A DNA stretch of 64,000 nt from Thalassobacillus sp043497085. Its GTDB lineage: Bacteria; Bacillota; Bacilli; Bacillales; Halobacillaceae. Positions 61,526-64,000 of this stretch are shown in pieces. Position numbers and translations under genes: made by a program. Every line of letters starts with the position of its first letter. Position 1 is the stretch's first letter. The stretch lies in NCBI GenBank assembly GCA_043497085.1, contig JBIEKI010000016.1; one strand, written 5' to 3'. The notes beneath the pieces were generated by a model. The model was not told the DNA's origin and ran no database searches. It saw only the letters and a program-made list of their open reading frames with translations.

Positions 61526-61550
61526 GCCCCTGTTTTCAGGGGCTTTTTCC
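61526..61550 (+). terminator. Terminator of the Pmp3-family gene
   Basis: GCCCCTG / CAGGGGC stem and T-run. Confidence 0.88.
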
Positions 61551-61629
61551 TTTTACATAGGGCCTTCTAATGCATACAATGGTAACGAGGAAGCATAGAC
61601 TAGCCTATCAGGAAAAAGGAGCGTGGAAC

Positions 61630-62364
61630 ATGAGGACAGCGAACCCGACGTTGAATGACAATATATTTGGCAGGCAGCGGGCTAAATCAGGAAAACGGAC
61701 AATGACACTAGCAGGAACCGTGAATAAAGTGTTCATCCTTCTTTTTATCTTGATGGCGACTGCTTATTATACATGGAACCTCTATTACAACAATCAACCG
61801 GTGACGATTTATATCTGGATCGGCCTTATCGGTTCGTTGATTTTTGCTTTGATAACCGCCTTCATACCGAAAGCAGCTCCAGTTACGGCACCGATCTATG
61901 CTGCACTGGAAGGATTATTTATCGGGGCTATTTCAGCGCAATATGCAAACTTATATGAAGGTATCGTCATCCAGGCAGCACTGCTTACAATGATGACCTT
62001 ATTCGCTTTGCTGATCGCTTATAAGCTGCGGATTATAAAAGTGACGAAAAATTTCCGGTTAGGCGTTTTTGCTGCCACGCTCGGAATTTTCCTCGTCTAT
62101 TTGCTGGATATTATCCTTCGAAGCTTTACATCGATCCAGGTGCCATTGCTGCACGAATCAAGCCTGCTTGGGATCGGAATCAGTTTGTTCATCGTCGCAG
62201 TCGCTGCATTGAACCTCGTCCTTGATTTCGATTTTATTGAACGGGCTTCCAACCGCGGCGTTCCGAAGCACATGGAGTGGTACGGAGCTTTCGGATTAGT
62301 GGTCACCCTTGTCTGGCTGTACATCGAAATGCTCCGGCTATTAGCTAAATTAAGAAACCGTTGA
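61630..62364 (+). CDS. Bax inhibitor-1 / YccA family membrane protein
   Basis: A 244-residue protein with seven helices after a polar start (MRTANPTLNDNIFGRQRAKS). Family marks: PVTAPIYAALEGLFIGAISA and ALNLVLDFDFIERASNRGVP, the latter with the Asp pair linked to pH-sensitive calcium leak in BsYetJ-type proteins. ATG at 61630 follows AAAAAGGAG. Confidence 0.9.
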   Translation: MRTANPTLNDNIFGRQRAKSGKRTMTLAGTVNKVFILLFILMATAYYTWNLYYNNQPVTIYIWIGLIGSLIFALITAFIPKAAPVTAPIYAALEGLFIGAISAQYANLYEGIVIQAALLTMMTLFALLIAYKLRIIKVTKNFRLGVFAATLGIFLVYLLDIILRSFTSIQVPLLHESSLLGIGISLFIVAVAALNLVLDFDFIERASNRGVPKHMEWYGAFGLVVTLVWLYIEMLRLLAKLRNR

Positions 62365-62370
62365 TTTGTT

Positions 62371-62409
62371 CCTGCAATCAGTTTCTACCTGGTTGCAGGT
62401 TTTAATTTT
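62371..62409 (+). terminator. Terminator of the Bax inhibitor-1 gene
   Basis: CCTGCAA / TTGCAGG stem then T-rich tract. Confidence 0.75.
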
Positions 62410-62451
62410 TCTACTAAGAGGAAGATAGTTGGTAGAGGAGGTAGATAAGAA

Positions 62452-62652
62452 ATGGATGAACTGAACGATTTTCTCTATCAACTGAAACGGCATATGCAAT
62501 ATACAAGTGAACTTAGGGACGCGTATGAAAAGCTACCTGTACATCAGCAGGAGATTGTCAGAAATGCTTCCCCAAGGAATGAATCACCGGAAGACCTTTC
62601 GAAACACGCCTACCAGTGGCACGACAACCTGTTCAAAGAAGTCGGCAAATAG
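62452..62652 (+). CDS. Hypothetical 66-residue helical protein
   Basis: A soluble, charged and probably helical protein (MDELNDFLYQLKRHMQYTSE at the start). No motif I can name. Its strong ribosome site (GAGGAGGTAG) and its own terminator support it as a real gene. Confidence 0.68.
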   Translation: MDELNDFLYQLKRHMQYTSELRDAYEKLPVHQQEIVRNASPRNESPEDLSKHAYQWHDNLFKEVGK

Positions 62653-62671
62653 AATCACAAAGCAAAGTCAG

Positions 62672-62704
62672 AAAAGGCTGTGCCTAAATGGCACAGCCTT
62701 TTGG
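62672..62704 (+). terminator. Terminator of the 62452 gene
   Basis: A perfect 13-bp stem AAAAGGCTGTGCC / GGCACAGCCTTTT. Confidence 0.9.
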
Positions 62705-62845
62705 TTATGTATCATAGGCTTTTACTGGACAGGATACCTGTTTACTAGAAATGAGGTACAGCTTACTAGACATTTCATTGCACTTACTGGACATTCCTTA
62801 AGATTTTCTAGACATGCTAAACGGTTACTAGACAATTAGAAAAAA

Positions 62846-63052
62846 TCATACATCATTCCGGATGATTAAATAAATGATCAGACCGATGATTGGAAAAAAT
62901 AATGTACCAATCAGGATGATAAGGGCATACTCCTGGCTCTTCCCTTTTCTCTGGGAATCACGATAGGCCCAAATGCTGGTCACAATATTCAACACGAATA
63001 ACAGAAGTACGAAGAACACTCCGAAAAACAGAAAGCCACCCATTTCCATCAT
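62846..63052 (-). CDS. Small two-helix membrane protein (PLDc_N-like)
   Basis: A 68-residue protein with two membrane helices separated by a charged loop (WAYRDSQRKGKSQEY) and a final IIGLIIYLIIRNDV. The layout resembles the PLDc_N domain found in small membrane proteins and sigma-Y operons. Start with GGGGGAG upstream. Function unknown. Confidence 0.7.
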   Translation of the reverse strand: MMEMGGFLFFGVFFVLLLFVLNIVTSIWAYRDSQRKGKSQEYALIILIGTLFFPIIGLIIYLIIRNDV

Positions 63053-63115
63053 TTGTTACTCCCCCTTTTCTCTCCCATCCTATTATCGGTTACTTGGAAG
63101 TATGTTTCAATATTA

Positions 63116-63149
63116 GAAAAGTGCAAGCGCCCTGAAAGACACGACACGA
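63116..63149. repeat. bcr1-like repeat, truncated copy
   Basis: AAAAGTGCAAGCGCCCTGAA and the following bases repeat the left end of copy 1 at 788-815, then stop; the right end is missing, replaced by the long repeat that follows. Confidence 0.7.
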
Positions 63150-63164
63150 TTGATTTTACAGTTA

Positions 63165-63365
63165 AGCTGCCATTTGCTGAAGACTCAGTTTCGAGAGAAA
63201 CTGTTTCCATTTCGGTTATGAGCGTTTAGAGGGCCGGGAAATCACTCGCTTTCCATGGGCGGACAGTGAGCTTCCTCAGGCTTCGCCTTGCGGGATCTCA
63301 CCATGTCCTATCCTCCCATAGGAGTCTCGCAATTTCCCGGCCCTCCTTGCGTTTATATGAGAAAC
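63165..63365. repeat. Long palindromic repeat family, copy F
   Basis: AGCTGCCATTTGCTGAAGAC start as in copies A and B, then ACTCGCTTTCCATGGGCGGA, GAGCTTCCTCAGGCTTCGCC hairpin and AGGAGTCTCGCAATTTCCCG. Confidence 0.8.
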
Positions 63366-63495
63366 GGAAATATCAGGAGGCAGAATCGTTCCAACATAGT
63401 AACAGCTGAGGGCTTATTTTCTGCATCATTGGGCTTTTCAAGCAGTAAATGTGTAAGATACCTTCTTATAACATAGGGTTCGTTAGTCAAAATAC

Positions 63496-63532
63496 GGGTA
63501 GGGTGGCGGCGAAACGGTGAGACTCCCTCCGG
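63496..63532. repeat. Fragment of an inverted right half (copy F remnant)
   Basis: GGCGAAACGGTGAGACTCCC matches the start of the inverted half seen at 5845, 42255 and 46913, but the rest has been lost. Confidence 0.6.
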
Positions 63533-64000
63533 AAATGTTGATACATCAAGGGTTGTAACTTGTCTTTTATCTTTCAAAAAAATTTTTGCCTACAATTATC
63601 TGTCGGTTTATTCCTTTTCTTCAATTTTAAGGAAAACAAGGAGACGCGTTGCGTTTCCTAACTTTATTAGGTCATCCTTTTTGTATAAATCGATGCACCT
63701 TGGATCCCTGCTTTCTTATGAGGACGTACCCTCCCATGTCTCTTGGCGTCGTGCGCCTACATTCCTTCGTTTGGTCTCATCATAAGGCAGAGGCCGGCTT
63801 TATTCTCCCGTATAGACTCGTAGTCTGTTGTCTCACTTTGCGCCAGCTTCTCCGTGTCATCTTATGGGTAAGAAAATATAGGTTACGCTGCCTGTTGAAG
63901 ACAGTGGAGGTCCTGTTTCATTCGGTCCTCATTGAAGTGAACCTGGCGGTTCGATAAACCAAAAAAGATCTTTAACAGTTTTCCGCAAAGCACGACCATT
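63533..64000. other. Unrecognised region at right edge
   Basis: No convincing gene. From about 63640 the plus strand is C/T-rich with GC content above its surroundings. A plus-strand frame of 102 codons (63649-63957) has Cys/Arg/Leu-rich content unlike a real protein and no ribosome site. On the minus strand the frame from the edge to a stop at 63929-63931 reads GRALRKTVKDLFWFIEPPG, which could be the end of a gene that continues outside, possibly a mobile-element relic. I cannot assign it. Confidence 0.35.

Noticed and set aside
63640..64000. RNase P RNA, tmRNA or group II intron at the right edge
   Set aside because: None of the conserved core sequences of these RNAs (P4 pairing segment, tmRNA acceptor domain, intron domain V) could be found.
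1..64000. CRISPR array, prophage, toxin-antitoxin pair, restriction or other defence island
   Set aside because: No regularly spaced repeats, phage structural genes, nuclease-methylase pairs or integrases are visible; the gene content is core Bacillaceae housekeeping.

Overview
The window is a 64 kb piece of a low-to-mid GC Firmicute chromosome, almost certainly a member of the Bacillaceae. Gene order follows the Bacillus subtilis ykt/yla, pdh/def/ykz/ykq and yku neighbourhoods so closely that many genes can be named from synteny as well as sequence: ylaM-L-K-J-I-H-F, yktC-ykzI-yktB-yktA-speA-SR1, pdhABCD-ykyA-def-ykrA, rpoY-rnjA-ktrC, ykuV-U-T-S-dapI-dapH-cbpB-fadH-ykuE-ykyB. The glycine-betaine BCCT carrier, the acidic proteome and the style of intergenic repeats suggest a halotolerant or marine genus such as Halobacillus, Pontibacillus, Virgibacillus or Thalassobacillus. 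That genus-level guess is inference only.

Layout. 1-9.5 kb: small conserved genes of the yla and ykt clusters (truncated glutaminase at the left edge, PhoH ATPase, sporulation lipoprotein, inositol monophosphatase, UPF0637, UPF0223) plus a nitronate-monooxygenase-like flavoenzyme. 9.6-16.8 kb: an arginine/lysine decarboxylase (speA), a convergent SR1-type dual-function RNA encoding the GapA-binding peptide SR1P, small DUF proteins, a lipoprotein deacetylase, a FUSC-like exporter and an OpuD-type betaine carrier. 17-25 kb: the pyruvate dehydrogenase operon pdhABCD, YkyA, peptide deformylase and a HAD phosphatase. 25-32.5 kb: RNA polymerase epsilon, RNase J1, a pyruvate-oxidase-like enzyme, KtrC and a cytochrome bd oxidase under a probable Rex operator. 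32.8-41.9 kb: a heterodimeric ABC exporter, the thiol/peroxide pair YkuV-YkuU, an MscS channel, a CNNM/CorC transporter, YkuS and DapI. 42.5-50.2 kb: DapH, a 14-TM MFS exporter, the c-di-AMP receptor CbpB/DarB, a hemolysin-III protein, FadH, Tat-exported YkuE, a Sco-type copper lipoprotein and YkyB. 50.3-61.2 kb: one branched-chain amino acid operon, ilvE-[T-box]-ilvB-ilvN-ilvC-leuA-leuB-leuC-leuD-ilvA, preceded by a cre site, a CodY box and a sigma-A promoter. 61.3-64 kb: small membrane proteins, then repeat debris and an unrecognised GC-rich stretch at the edge.

Functional themes. Central carbon to branched-chain amino acids: PDH, pyruvate oxidase and acetolactate synthase all act on pyruvate. 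The visible sites place CcpA, CodY and tRNA control on ilv-leu, CcpN on SR1, and Rex on cydAB. Osmotic and ionic homeostasis is represented by OpuD, MscS, KtrC and CbpB.

The clearest unexplained structure is two families of intergenic palindromic repeats. One is a long element that often occurs as a head-to-head pair of about 450 bp; the other is a bcr1-like element of about 130 bp. The paired form sits between dapH and dapI, and a single copy lies inside the ilv-leu operon. I also found short genes that are easily missed: ylaF, sr1P, a 23-residue cationic peptide upstream of rpoY, a 39-residue zinc-ribbon protein, and a Pmp3-family membrane protein. I see no CRISPR array, tRNA, rRNA, intact transposase, prophage or recognisable defence system.
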